This document shows, in pieces, positions 1-6,675 of a stretch of DNA of 9,664 bases (the first letter of the stretch is position 1; every line of letters begins with the position of its first letter). The notes under the pieces are model-generated. The model worked only from the letters and a program-made list of their open reading frames with translations. It did not search any database and was not told the DNA's origin. The position numbers and the translations under genes were made by a program. The stretch is from NCBI GenBank assembly GCA_023426275.1, contig JAFABC010000262.1:1-9664 (forward strand), given 5' to 3'. The stretch is from Pseudomonadota bacterium. Its GTDB lineage: Bacteria > Desulfobacterota > Desulfovibrionia > Desulfovibrionales > Desulfovibrionaceae.

Positions 1-63
1 GGCTCTGCCTGGGCAAAATGCGCCGCCAAACGTTCGGAGCCCGGCCAACCGGACGCCCGCCCG

Positions 64-122
64 CCCCTTTCGGGAGGGTCCGGGAGGGGGTGACCCCCTC
101 CCGGCCGCCGGAGGCATCTTCC
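64..122 (-). repeat. GC-rich intergenic palindromic repeat, copy 1
   Basis: On the minus strand this reads GAAGATGCCTCCGGCGGCC (121-103), then a perfect 11-bp stem (80-90 with 94-104, three-base loop TGA), then ACCCTCCCGAAAGGGG. The 13-mer GCCTCCGGCGGCC (115-103) is shared by all six copies. Similarity to copy 4 extends leftwards: CCCGGCCAACC near 40-50 matches a stretch next to copy 4. Unlike most copies it is not just after a recognisable stop codon; it lies about 110 bp before trmJ. Bases 1-63 hold no gene I can support. They may be the far end of an inverted repeat pair that begins outside the window. Confidence 0.85.
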
Positions 123-127
123 CGGCC

Positions 128-156
128 TTGAAGCGACGGGCGGTTGCCGCTACAAG
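128..156 (+). promoter_or_regulatory. Possible sigma-70-type promoter before trmJ
   Basis: TTGAAG (128-133) and TACAAG (151-156) are separated by exactly 17 bp. Each matches the consensus at 4 of 6 positions. Transcription would begin near 163, giving a leader of about 70 bases to the ATG at 234. Such matches are not rare by chance, so this is only a candidate. Confidence 0.35.
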
Positions 157-233
157 TCGCGCGGGGGAAGCCGGGGCGCCGGGGCGAAAACCGGCCGGGC
201 GGCTTCCCTACTCCGTCCGTTTGCGAACCTGCC

Positions 234-989
234 ATGCTTGAACATTTGTCCGTTGTCCTGTTCCGGCCCAAATTTTCCGAAAACGTGGGCGCGGCCGCCC
301 GGGCCTGCGCCAACATGGGCGTCCCGCGTCTGATCGTGGTCGATCCGCCGGCCTTCGACCTGGACCGGGCCCGACCCATGGCCACCAGCAAGGGCGGCCT
401 GCTGCTCGACAAGCTGGAGTTTCACGACACGCTCGCCGGGGCCGTGGCCGGAGCCGCATTGGTGCTTGGCACCACGGCCCGTCTGGGCGGCTGGCGCAAG
501 GGCGTCATCACCCCGGAGCAGGCCGCCCGCGACGTCGGCCGGACGCTCGGGGACGGCGGTGGCGCGGCGGTCGTATTCGGCCCGGAGGACGCCGGGCTTT
601 CCAATCACGAAACCCAGCTGTGTTCGCGGCTTATCAACATCCCCACCAGCGACGAGGCCACCTCGCTCAATCTGGCCCAGGCCGTGTTGCTCGTGTGCTA
701 CGAGATTTTCAAGACCGTCGGCGGGCAGGCGGCCACCCTGGCCGGCCCGACCCCGGCCCGGGCCACCACCCATGCCGAGCGCGAGGCGCTTTTTTCGGCC
801 CTGCGCCGCACCCTGCTCGACATCGACTTCATCAAGCCCGACAATCCCGACTATTGGATGCTGCCGGTGCGCCGGCTCATCGACCGGATCGGGCTCAAGC
901 GCCAGGAATTCAACCTGCTTATGGGCGTGTGCCGCCAGATCGACTGGGCCGTGCGCTCGGGCGGCAAAAAAACCTCCACGACGAAGTAA
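234..989 (+). CDS. trmJ: tRNA (cytidine/uridine-2'-O-)methyltransferase, TrmJ-type SPOUT
   Basis: 251 residues, close to the roughly 245 of E. coli TrmJ, which 2'-O-methylates position 32 in the anticodon loop of several tRNAs using S-adenosylmethionine in the cytosol. The three SpoU/TrmH motifs are present in order. Motif 1 is SENVGAAARACANMG (about residues 15-29), with the conserved N and R. Motif 2 is VVFGPEDAGLSN (113-124). Motif 3 is INIPTSDEATSLNLAQA (134-150), which builds the SAM-binding knot. The C-terminal part, with PVRRLIDRIGLKRQEFNLL (211-229), matches the helical extension typical of TrmJ rather than TrmH or TrmL. I chose the ATG at 234 because the family starts right at LSVVLFRP; the open frame upstream to 144 would add 30 low-complexity residues. 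No clear Shine-Dalgarno precedes the ATG. The exact tRNA target (Cm32, Um32 or other) cannot be read from sequence. Confidence 0.88.
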   Translation: MLEHLSVVLFRPKFSENVGAAARACANMGVPRLIVVDPPAFDLDRARPMATSKGGLLLDKLEFHDTLAGAVAGAALVLGTTARLGGWRKGVITPEQAARDVGRTLGDGGGAAVVFGPEDAGLSNHETQLCSRLINIPTSDEATSLNLAQAVLLVCYEIFKTVGGQAATLAGPTPARATTHAEREALFSALRRTLLDIDFIKPDNPDYWMLPVRRLIDRIGLKRQEFNLLMGVCRQIDWAVRSGGKKTSTTK

Positions 990-996
990 GGCACAG

Positions 997-1020
997 GATG
1001 CCTCCGGCGGCCGGGAGGGG
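997..1020 (+). repeat. GC-rich intergenic repeat, copy 2 (truncated)
   Basis: GATGCCTCCGGCGGCC followed by GGGAGGGG begins 8 bases after the trmJ stop. The second arm of the usual hairpin (CCCCTCCCGG) is missing. The following sequence is unrelated, so this is a partial copy. Confidence 0.75.
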
Positions 1021-1030
1021 CGCACAGCCA

Positions 1031-1058
1031 GATCCGCCCCACGTGGACAGGGCGGATC
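1031..1058 (+). terminator. Perfect 9-bp hairpin downstream of trmJ
   Basis: GATCCGCCC (1031-1039) and GGGCGGATC (1050-1058) are exact reverse complements around a 10-base loop that contains CACGTG. No T-run follows, so this is not a classical intrinsic terminator. It could act as an mRNA 3'-end stabiliser, a Rho-linked stop, or a protein site ahead of the next gene. Confidence 0.4.
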
Positions 1059-1132
1059 GATGCCCGTATCAAGCCGGCCGTAACGCCCGGGCGCGGCCCT
1101 TTCCCGCCGGGCCAAATTGCAAGGATGAACGC

Positions 1133-2263
1133 ATGACGCAAGATGCCACGCGCGAGCCGGCCAAGGTGTTTTTCGCCGACCTGCGGGCCAGGGCGGCCAA
1201 CAAAAACCGCACGGCCAAGATCAAGAAACTGTTCGAGGCGGCCGGATTCGCCGATATCGTGGCCAAGGACGACCTCACGGCCATCAAGCTCCATTTCGGC
1301 GAACAGGGCTGCGATACCCACATCAGCCCCACCCACGCCCGGGCCGTGGTCGATCTGGTCCGGGCCAACGGCGGCCGGCCCTTCGTCACCGACACCAACA
1401 CCCTCTATTCCGGCAGCCGCCACAACTCCGTGGACCACCTCGCCACGGCCGTGGCCCACGGCTTCGACTACGCCGTGCTCGGCGCGCCGGTCATCATCGC
1501 CGACGGCCTGGACAGCACCAATGTTCTTGAAGTGGAAATCCCGGGCAAGCACTTCACCAAGGTGAAGATCGCCGGCGACATCGTGCGGGCCGACAGCCTG
1601 CTCGTGCTGTCCCACTTCAAGGGCCATGAACTGGCCGGCTTCGGCGGGGCCATCAAAAATCTGGCCATGGGCTGCGCCGCCCGGGCCGGAAAGCTGGACC
1701 AGCACTGCGTGCGCTTCGCCGTGGAGCCGAAACGGTGCATCGGCTGCGGCGAATGCGTGCGGGTCTGTCCGGCCGGCGCCGCCTCCATGAAGGACAAAAA
1801 GGCGGTCATCGAAAAATCGCTGTGCATCGGCTGCGGCGAGTGCCTGACCGTGTGCCCGAAAAAAGCCCTGAACATCGACTGGCACACCGAAATCGTGCCG
1901 TTCATGGAGCGGCTGGTGGAATACGCCACCGGCGCGGTGGCCGGGAAACACGGCAAGGTGGGCTACTTCAACTTTCTGACCAACGTCACCCCGGACTGCG
2001 ACTGCGTGCCCTGGTCCGACGCGCCCATCGTGCCGGATATCGGCTTTCTGGCCTCCACCGACCCCATCGCCCTGGACAAGGCCTGCCTGGACCTCGTCAA
2101 CGAACAGGCCGCCTGCCCGGACTGCAAGCTCGAACACGGCTTCCCGAACGGCGAGGACAAATTCACCGCCCTGTGGAAATGGACGCGCGGCGACGTGACT
2201 TTCACCCACGGCGAAGCCATGGGCCTCGGCACGCCGCACTACGAACTCATTCGCATAAGCTGA
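1133..2263 (+). CDS. DUF362 protein with two [4Fe-4S] clusters
   Basis: 376 residues, cytosolic (no signal peptide or membrane segment). The N-terminal half (about residues 10-190) is a DUF362 domain, with AIKLHFGEQG near 50-59 and SHFKGHELAGFGGAIKNLAM near 160-179. Two bacterial ferredoxin motifs follow: CIGCGECVRVCP (cysteines 202, 205, 208, 212) and CIGCGECLTVCP (231, 234, 237, 241). The domain resumes with DCDCVPWSDAPIVPDIGFLA (288-307), a hallmark of this family, and a further CPDC at 328-331. The clusters imply electron transfer, but the partner and any substrate of DUF362-ferredoxin proteins are not established, so I assign no reaction. The start at 1133 is set by CAAGGA 7 bases upstream and by the loss of sequence character before it; an out-of-frame ATG at 1125 is ignored. 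It lies 143 bp after trmJ on the same strand, past a partial repeat and a hairpin, so co-transcription is uncertain. It may be a redox protein of anaerobic metabolism. Confidence 0.85.
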   Translation: MTQDATREPAKVFFADLRARAANKNRTAKIKKLFEAAGFADIVAKDDLTAIKLHFGEQGCDTHISPTHARAVVDLVRANGGRPFVTDTNTLYSGSRHNSVDHLATAVAHGFDYAVLGAPVIIADGLDSTNVLEVEIPGKHFTKVKIAGDIVRADSLLVLSHFKGHELAGFGGAIKNLAMGCAARAGKLDQHCVRFAVEPKRCIGCGECVRVCPAGAASMKDKKAVIEKSLCIGCGECLTVCPKKALNIDWHTEIVPFMERLVEYATGAVAGKHGKVGYFNFLTNVTPDCDCVPWSDAPIVPDIGFLASTDPIALDKACLDLVNEQAACPDCKLEHGFPNGEDKFTALWKWTRGDVTFTHGEAMGLGTPHYELIRIS

Positions 2264-2272
2264 CACGCCGAA

Positions 2273-2310
2273 GACGCCTCCGGCGGCCGGGGGGCATGAT
2301 GCCACCCGGC
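2273..2310 (+). repeat. GC-rich intergenic repeat, copy 3 (short form)
   Basis: GACGCCTCCGGCGGCC begins 10 bases after the stop codon of the DUF362 gene. An imperfect hairpin follows (CCGGGGGGCAT against ATGCCACCCGG). The trailing ACCCTCCC-GAAAGGGG part is absent. It forms an inverted pair with copy 4 between two convergent genes; the shared 13-mers are at 2276-2288 and 2367-2379. Confidence 0.8.
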
Positions 2311-2327
2311 CAACCAAACGTCCGCGT

Positions 2328-2385
2328 CCCCTTTCGGGAGGGTTCGGGAGGGGCAGTGCCCCTCCCGGCCGCCGGAGGCATTCTT
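2328..2385 (-). repeat. GC-rich intergenic repeat, copy 4
   Basis: Full-length copy. Read on the minus strand it begins a few bases after the TAA of the small secreted protein gene (2389-2391) and runs GAATGCCTCCGGCGGCC. Then come a 10-bp perfect stem (2345-2354 with 2358-2367, loop AGT) and the distal arm ending in GAAAGGGG. Together with copy 3 it fills the whole convergent gap and probably serves as a two-way transcript end, though neither copy has a U-run. Confidence 0.85.
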
Positions 2386-2388
2386 TTC

Positions 2389-2718
2389 TTACGGCTTCCC
2401 GACGTTCGCCTTGACGCAGGCCCTGGTGGCCGAGTGCGCCTTGCGCTCCATATCGGGCGGCATGACGCCGTGGGCCAGGATGTAGGACACGGTGCGGGAG
2501 TTGAGCAGTGCGCCGGTCTGCTGCATGGAGCATTTGCAGATGGCGACCGTCTGCGCCCGGGTATAGCCCTTCTTGGCGAAGTCAGCCTCCTGGCGCAGAC
2601 ATTGTTCGGTGAGTTTTTCCGTCAGCGCCCGGCGCATCTGCGGCGTGACCTTGATGCCACCGGCAGAAGCGGTCCCGGCGACGCACAGAAGCGCCAGCGT
2701 CATGACCAGTCGTCCCAT
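2389..2718 (-). CDS. Small secreted four-cysteine protein, function unknown
   Basis: 109 residues. I do not recognise the family. An N-terminal signal peptide is clear: MGRLVM, then a hydrophobic run through residue 15, then an AxA-type site near TASA (16-19), leaving about 90 mature residues in the periplasm. The mature part has four cysteines, at 40, 61, 63 and 101, with 61 and 63 in a CKC pair. It is otherwise helical-looking and charged, and could hold disulfides or bind metal. There is no CxxCH, so it is not a c-type cytochrome, and no proper lipobox (ALLC lacks a small residue before Cys). The ATG at 2718 is preferred over an in-frame GTG at 2727 because GGGAGGAG lies 8 bases before the ATG and runs into the GTG. 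It follows the cytochrome pair on the same strand, but 183 bp with two repeats lie between, so membership of that operon is doubtful. Confidence 0.7.
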   Translation of the reverse strand: MGRLVMTLALLCVAGTASAGGIKVTPQMRRALTEKLTEQCLRQEADFAKKGYTRAQTVAICKCSMQQTGALLNSRTVSYILAHGVMPPDMERKAHSATRACVKANVGKP

Positions 2719-2726
2719 GGCTTCCA

Positions 2727-2734
2727 CTCCTCCC
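2727..2734 (-). promoter_or_regulatory. Shine-Dalgarno deciding the start of the small secreted protein
   Basis: GGGAGGAG on the minus strand, 8 bases before the ATG at 2718. It overlaps the alternative GTG at 2727, which therefore cannot use it. Confidence 0.75.
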
Positions 2735-2744
2735 AGTGGTTATT

Positions 2745-2805
2745 GAAGATGCCTCCGGCGGCCGGGAGGGGATGATCCCCTCCCGGACCCTCCCCAAAGG
2801 GGGTT
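2745..2805 (+). repeat. GC-rich intergenic repeat, copy 5
   Basis: Full-length copy: GAAGATGCCTCCGGCGGCC, then a 10-bp perfect stem (2762-2771 with 2777-2786), then ACCCTCCCCAAAGGGGG. It lies upstream of the small secreted protein gene, with no + strand gene before it, and forms an inverted pair with copy 6 (13-mers at 2751-2763 and 2873-2885). Confidence 0.85.
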
Positions 2806-2835
2806 GTGGAAGTATGGCTGGCAGTGCCGCACAAG

Positions 2836-2893
2836 CCCCCTTTCGAGGGGGACCGGGGGCATCATGCCCCCCGGCCGCCGGAGGCATCTTCTT
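2836..2893 (-). repeat. GC-rich intergenic repeat, copy 6
   Basis: On the minus strand it starts about 10 bases after the stop codon of the octahaem cytochrome gene with AGAAGATGCCTCCGGCGGCC. A hairpin built from GGGGGCAT and ATGCCCCC (2855-2862 with 2864-2871) and a distal CCCTCGAAAGGGGG arm follow. The hairpin arms differ from those of copies 1, 4 and 5 but still pair, which points to compensatory change or family subtypes. Confidence 0.85.
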
Positions 2894-2901
2894 CTCCCCC
2901 C

Positions 2902-5544
2902 TTAAGGCTGCATGTTCGGGTGGTGCACGTCGCCGCCTTCCATCTCCACGGTGTGGCAGACGTCGCAGCGCTTGGACGAACCGATCACGCCGGGAAAACC
3001 CATGTACTGCATGGGCGCGATGTTGTTGATATCCAGGCCGTAGCCGTTGACCGCGACAAAGGTGGCGTGGGGGCTGCCGTGACAGGCCGCGCAGGGCACG
3101 TTGCCGGTGTCTTCCTTGCGGTTGCGGAACAGCCCGGCGGCGTTCCTGGTCCAGGCGTTGAAGGCCGAGGGATTCTTGCCCGGACGCGTGAAGTCCTTGT
3201 GGCAGGTCAGGCAGTCGGGCTCCTGGGTCCAGGCGGCCCGGGGGTGCACCTCGGCCAGGGTGGCCACGCTTCGCGGCGACAGCGGTCCCATGAGCCAGGC
3301 TGCGGCCTTCTTGCCGGCCTGCTTTTCGTGCACGAGCAGGGACAGGGCGTGATCTTCCATATAGCCGTGACAGTTGACGCAGCCGATACCGGCGGCGCTG
3401 TGGTTGTCGCGCTGGGCCTGGGTCACGCCGTCGGGGTTGGCGGGATGGCAGTTGGCGCAGGCCTTGGAGTCCCCGCCGGACAGGTAGGAGGCGTGGAAGC
3501 CGTGGATGGCGGCCGACAGCGACAGCAGCCCGGCCCGGCCCGTGGCCCGGGGGCCGGCGTTGGGGCCGTCGTCGCCGTGGCAGTGCTGGCAGGCCACGGG
3601 GTTGCCGGCGCGCACCTGCACGGCCAGATCGGTGCCGTTGCGCTTGTCGTGCACGGCCAGGATGCTCGCGGCCGTGCGGGAGGACACGCCGGTGACGCCG
3701 TCCACGGCGGGCGCGCCGCCGTGGCAGGTGAAGCAGCGCATCTCCGTGGACACCGGGGCGACCACCTTGGTGGCGGCCAGGGGTTCGCCGCCATCGGTCT
3801 TTTTGGCCGTCAGGGTAAAGACCGGATAGGGATCGACCCCGCCGGTATCCGGATACGGCGTCACCGGGACGCCCACGGCGGAAAAGAGCTTGTCCCCGGC
3901 CTGCATGACGCCGTCGGGGCGAAGCCCCGTCACCGACGTGTCGGCTTCCAGCGGTTCCCCGGTGAGCGCCCGGGCGTGCTTCCAAAAGGCCAGCCGCCTG
4001 GCCGGGTGCTTGAAGCCCTCGGGCGCGGCGTAGGCGATGGTCACATCCTCGGTGACGACCTCGGGCATGACGTCCCGCTTGATGAGCACGGCGCGCAGGG
4101 TGTTGCCCGGCACGGCCAGGGAGAAGGAACCGTCCGCCCCGGCCAGGGCCACCATGCCGAGGCTGTTGTAGCCCAGGAGCAGATAGGGGGACTTTTCGGC
4201 GTCGAAGGCCGGCAGGGGCACCTCGGGCGGGGTGATGGCGACGGGCTCGGCCGAAACGGGCTTTTTGCCGTTGACGCCTTCGGTGATGTAGGCGGCCAGG
4301 GCGTCGCGCTCGGCCGGGCTGCCGAGGAAGGGCGGCATCTGGGTGAAGAGCTTGCCTTGCCCGGTCAGGTAGGCGGCCACGCCGGCCTGTCCGATGTGGC
4401 CGGTGTACCTGCGGATGTCCTTGAACGGTCCGCCCACGCTGTGACAGGCCAGACACTGCATGGCGTAGAGCTCGTGGCCGGCTTCCAGACGGTTTTTGTC
4501 CGTGATCTGCTTGACCTTGGCGAAGCGGGCCCGGGGCAGAAACGGCGCGTCGCGGGGCAGGTCGTGGCTCGGCCGCAGGTCCGTGGACCAGAGCAGGTCG
4601 GTAATGAGCCAGGGTTTGCGGGCGGCCTCGCGGATGGTCTCGAAGGTGCCGACCAGCCCCAGGCCAAGCAGCAACAGCACCACCGTCAGCGCGCGGCGCA
4701 GGCCGAGCGGCAGCCGGGAGGCCAGAGCCACCGCGCCGCCGGCCAGCAGGACCAGCAGCACCGGATAGGCCACGCGGTACGGGGCGATCTCGGCCGAACC
4801 ATGGGCCACGAACGTCCGCACCGGACCGGGCAGCACGGCCACGTACCACACGCCGGAAAGCAGCAGCACCGGCGTGCTCAGCACCACCCAGCGACAGGCC
4901 GTGCGCAGCATGGTCCGCCGGGCGGGCTCATCGGCGATGCCAAGGGCCGTGGCAAAGACGAACAGCCCGGCCACGAGCAGGGCCAGGGCGAAGCGCAGCA
5001 CCACGGACGGCCAGAAGGTGGGATTGAAAAAGCCGGCCCAGAAATCGAGGCTTTCCGGCCAGGTCCCCGGAGTCAGCATGAAGCTGATGATGCCGTTGAT
5101 GACGAAAAGCGACAGGAAGGCGAACAGGAAATACAGCCAGCCCACGCGCAGATGGGTTTTGGCGTCGAGCAGGTCGAAGCCGTAATAATAGATGAGCAGC
5201 GCCGCGATTTCACCGGCGAAAAAGGCCCATTCCGTGGCCCAGCCCCAGACGAAGGTCCGCACCAGCACCAGCGTGGCCTGGGGGGACAGGATGGAGATGG
5301 TCAGCCAGATGCCCACGCCGGAAAGCGCGCCAAAGACCATGGTCAACAGCAGGAAGAACCGGGTGTAGCGCTTGGCGTAGGCCAGAAGCGGCGCGGAATC
5401 GAGCCGGCGGGCCTTGGTTTCGGTCAGGACCAGGAACAGGCCGCCGCCCACGGCGAAATGGGCGACGAAGACATGCAGCACGGCGATGACGATGATCCAG
5501 AAGCCGCCGCCGAAGGTGGTCAGTTGCCAGACGGGATAGTCCAT
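2902..5544 (-). CDS. CydA-like membrane domain fused to octahaem cytochrome c
   Basis: 880 residues. Residues 1-305 hold about eight membrane helices (near 14-40, 62-85, 92-122, 133-157, 178-202, 215-240, 257-277, 284-303). Helix 1 aligns with cytochrome bd subunit I: H24 followed by G33 and then TET (41-43) matches H19, its glycine and the MET of E. coli CydA. TEWAFFAGE (104-112) resembles the glutamate helix of CydA. The long periplasmic Q-loop that binds quinol in CydA is missing, and the position of the CydA b558 ligand H186 appears to be R184. The rest is periplasmic and carries eight CxxCH haem c sites, with first Cys at 364, 604, 652, 696, 722, 778, 818 and 860. The first site, with a likely Met ligand in QMPPF (402-406), is a class I monohaem domain; the other seven form a multihaem module. 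A cysteine-free segment (about 430-600) ending in VVAPVSTEMRCFTCHG is of a type often seen in multihaem proteins. The start is the ATG at 5544, three bases after the upstream stop, with GGGAGG overlapping the end of that gene. Likely a quinol-, cytochrome- or oxygen-linked electron-transfer subunit; the exact reaction is unknown. Confidence 0.85.
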   Translation of the reverse strand: MDYPVWQLTTFGGGFWIIVIAVLHVFVAHFAVGGGLFLVLTETKARRLDSAPLLAYAKRYTRFFLLLTMVFGALSGVGIWLTISILSPQATLVLVRTFVWGWATEWAFFAGEIAALLIYYYGFDLLDAKTHLRVGWLYFLFAFLSLFVINGIISFMLTPGTWPESLDFWAGFFNPTFWPSVVLRFALALLVAGLFVFATALGIADEPARRTMLRTACRWVVLSTPVLLLSGVWYVAVLPGPVRTFVAHGSAEIAPYRVAYPVLLVLLAGGAVALASRLPLGLRRALTVVLLLLGLGLVGTFETIREAARKPWLITDLLWSTDLRPSHDLPRDAPFLPRARFAKVKQITDKNRLEAGHELYAMQCLACHSVGGPFKDIRRYTGHIGQAGVAAYLTGQGKLFTQMPPFLGSPAERDALAAYITEGVNGKKPVSAEPVAITPPEVPLPAFDAEKSPYLLLGYNSLGMVALAGADGSFSLAVPGNTLRAVLIKRDVMPEVVTEDVTIAYAAPEGFKHPARRLAFWKHARALTGEPLEADTSVTGLRPDGVMQAGDKLFSAVGVPVTPYPDTGGVDPYPVFTLTAKKTDGGEPLAATKVVAPVSTEMRCFTCHGGAPAVDGVTGVSSRTAASILAVHDKRNGTDLAVQVRAGNPVACQHCHGDDGPNAGPRATGRAGLLSLSAAIHGFHASYLSGGDSKACANCHPANPDGVTQAQRDNHSAAGIGCVNCHGYMEDHALSLLVHEKQAGKKAAAWLMGPLSPRSVATLAEVHPRAAWTQEPDCLTCHKDFTRPGKNPSAFNAWTRNAAGLFRNRKEDTGNVPCAACHGSPHATFVAVNGYGLDINNIAPMQYMGFPGVIGSSKRCDVCHTVEMEGGDVHHPNMQP

Positions 5545-5547
5545 GCC

Positions 5548-6597
5548 CTAGTCCCTCCCCGCCTGCCGGCGATAGCTGCCGACCATCCAGACGATGGCCG
5601 CCGCCGTGCCGAGGGCGGCACCGGCGAACATGAGAAAGGGACCGTACTGGACCCGCAGGGGCAGGTCGGCCGGCGAGTAGGCCGGGGCCAGATAGGCCTG
5701 CCGCGCCAGTTCGCGCACCACGATCATGCAGGCGATAGCGGCCAGGACGGAGCCGGCGGCCGGACCGGCCGCGCCTTTTTGGCTCTGGCGCAGGGCCAGC
5801 ACAGCCAGGGCCACCCCGGCCAGGAGCACCACCGTGCCCCAGAAGCTGCCGCCGAGAAAGACCCCGCGCACCGCGCCCGGCAGGGCGAGCAGAAACCACA
5901 GCCCCAGGACGAACTGGACCATGGTCGCCCGGGAAAACCAGGCAAGGCCGAGCGCCCTGCGGGCCACGGCCCCGGTCTCGCCCCCGGCCGCGGCCCGGCC
6001 GTTGACCAGGGCCAGGAACAGGCCGGCCACGGCCAGGGAGGCGGTCACGAAGTGCAGCCAGCGGGGAAAGAAGGTGGGGTCGCCCACATTGAGGATGGTG
6101 CCGCCGGGGTTGTCGAAATAGGCCATCCAGGCGGCCGGACGCACGGCCAGGGTGGAGACGTTGACCAAAATGGCGCTGGCCGCCAACAGCAGGCAGGCGG
6201 CCACGAACACGACCGGACGCGCGGCGCTTCGGGCCATGCGCGGCTGGGCGTAGTACAGCAGGGCGTAGGCGATCATGACGACCATGAAAAGCGACAGCCA
6301 GGTGACGGCGGTCAGCACGGCGGCGCTGTAGAGATACTGGCCGTAGAGCACCGAGGCGAAAAGCAGCGGCGCAATGGCCAGATTGACGGCGATGGCCACC
6401 GACGTCGGCAGCCGCCGCCCCAGGTCCACGGCCGCGCCCCGGTCCGGTCCCGGAGACAGCAGCGCGATGAGCGATCCGCCCAAGGCCACGTTGACGGCCA
6501 GCAGGTGGGCGCCGAACGTGACGAGCAGCAACGGCTCGAAAAGGCCCCACGGCGCGGGCAGGGCCAGGCCGGGGGCAAGGGAGACGGTCGGGTGCAT
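5548..6597 (-). CDS. CydA-related polytopic membrane subunit, partner of the octahaem protein
   Basis: 349 residues with eight or nine hydrophobic helices (starting near 17, 67, 94, 126, 178, 221, 250, 282 and 317), so an inner-membrane protein. It is related to the membrane half of the neighbouring 880-residue protein. HLLAVNVALGG here (31-41) parallels HVFVAHFAVGG there. DPTFFPRWLHFVTASLAVAG (173-192) parallels NPTFWPSVVLRFALALLVAG. LALPGAVRGVF (237-247) parallels VAVLPGPVRTFV. Two histidines, H31 and H182, fall where CydA has its haem ligands H19 and H186, so this subunit may bind haem b. No CxxCH, Q-loop or GRQPW motif is visible. The ATG at 6597 is chosen because AAGGAGT lies 9 bases upstream; an in-frame start at 6633 would contain that site. 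The gene ends with TAG three bases before the start of the octahaem gene, so the two are almost certainly translationally coupled and form one complex. It could also be viewed as a CydB-like partner, but the alignment favours duplication of one CydA-like ancestor. Confidence 0.75.
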   Translation of the reverse strand: MHPTVSLAPGLALPAPWGLFEPLLLVTFGAHLLAVNVALGGSLIALLSPGPDRGAAVDLGRRLPTSVAIAVNLAIAPLLFASVLYGQYLYSAAVLTAVTWLSLFMVVMIAYALLYYAQPRMARSAARPVVFVAACLLLAASAILVNVSTLAVRPAAWMAYFDNPGGTILNVGDPTFFPRWLHFVTASLAVAGLFLALVNGRAAAGGETGAVARRALGLAWFSRATMVQFVLGLWFLLALPGAVRGVFLGGSFWGTVVLLAGVALAVLALRQSQKGAAGPAAGSVLAAIACMIVVRELARQAYLAPAYSPADLPLRVQYGPFLMFAGAALGTAAAIVWMVGSYRRQAGRD

Positions 6598-6606
6598 GAC
6601 GGCAGG

Positions 6607-6613
6607 ACTCCTT
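6607..6613 (-). promoter_or_regulatory. Shine-Dalgarno deciding the start of the 349-residue subunit
   Basis: AAGGAGT on the minus strand, 9 bases before the ATG at 6597. It sits inside the longer possible reading frame from 6633, which argues against that start. Confidence 0.75.
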
Positions 6614-6621
6614 GCGCGACA

Positions 6622-6650
6622 ATGCGCCGCCACGCGGGATCGCGGCGCAT
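6622..6650 (-). promoter_or_regulatory. Leader hairpin or operator before the cytochrome pair
   Basis: ATGCGCCGC (6622-6630) and GCGGCGCAT (6642-6650) are perfect 9-base inverted repeats around an 11-base spacer. On the minus-strand transcript the hairpin would end about 8 bases before the Shine-Dalgarno. It could be an mRNA leader structure or a dimeric regulator site; the sequence does not say which regulator. Confidence 0.45.
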
Positions 6651-6675
6651 CACGCGGTATTGGGATTTTGCCAAC

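Noticed and set aside
1..63. 3' end of an upstream gene at the left edge.
   Set aside because: No frame shows recognisable protein character before it runs into the repeat, so I cannot support a partial gene.
851..2533. A long minus-strand frame across the DUF362 gene, and a similar one at 150-1115 across trmJ.
   Set aside because: Low-complexity translations rich in G, H, A and V, opposite genes with intact family motifs. No start signal or domain.
2682..2718. Lipoprotein signal in the small secreted protein (ALLC).
   Set aside because: The residue before Cys is Leu, not Gly, Ala or Ser. A normal AxA cleavage site follows, so a soluble periplasmic protein is more likely.
64..2893. The repeated 13-mer as a CRISPR array.
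   Set aside because: Copies are at irregular distances, in both orientations and inside hairpins, with no regular spacers and no cas gene.
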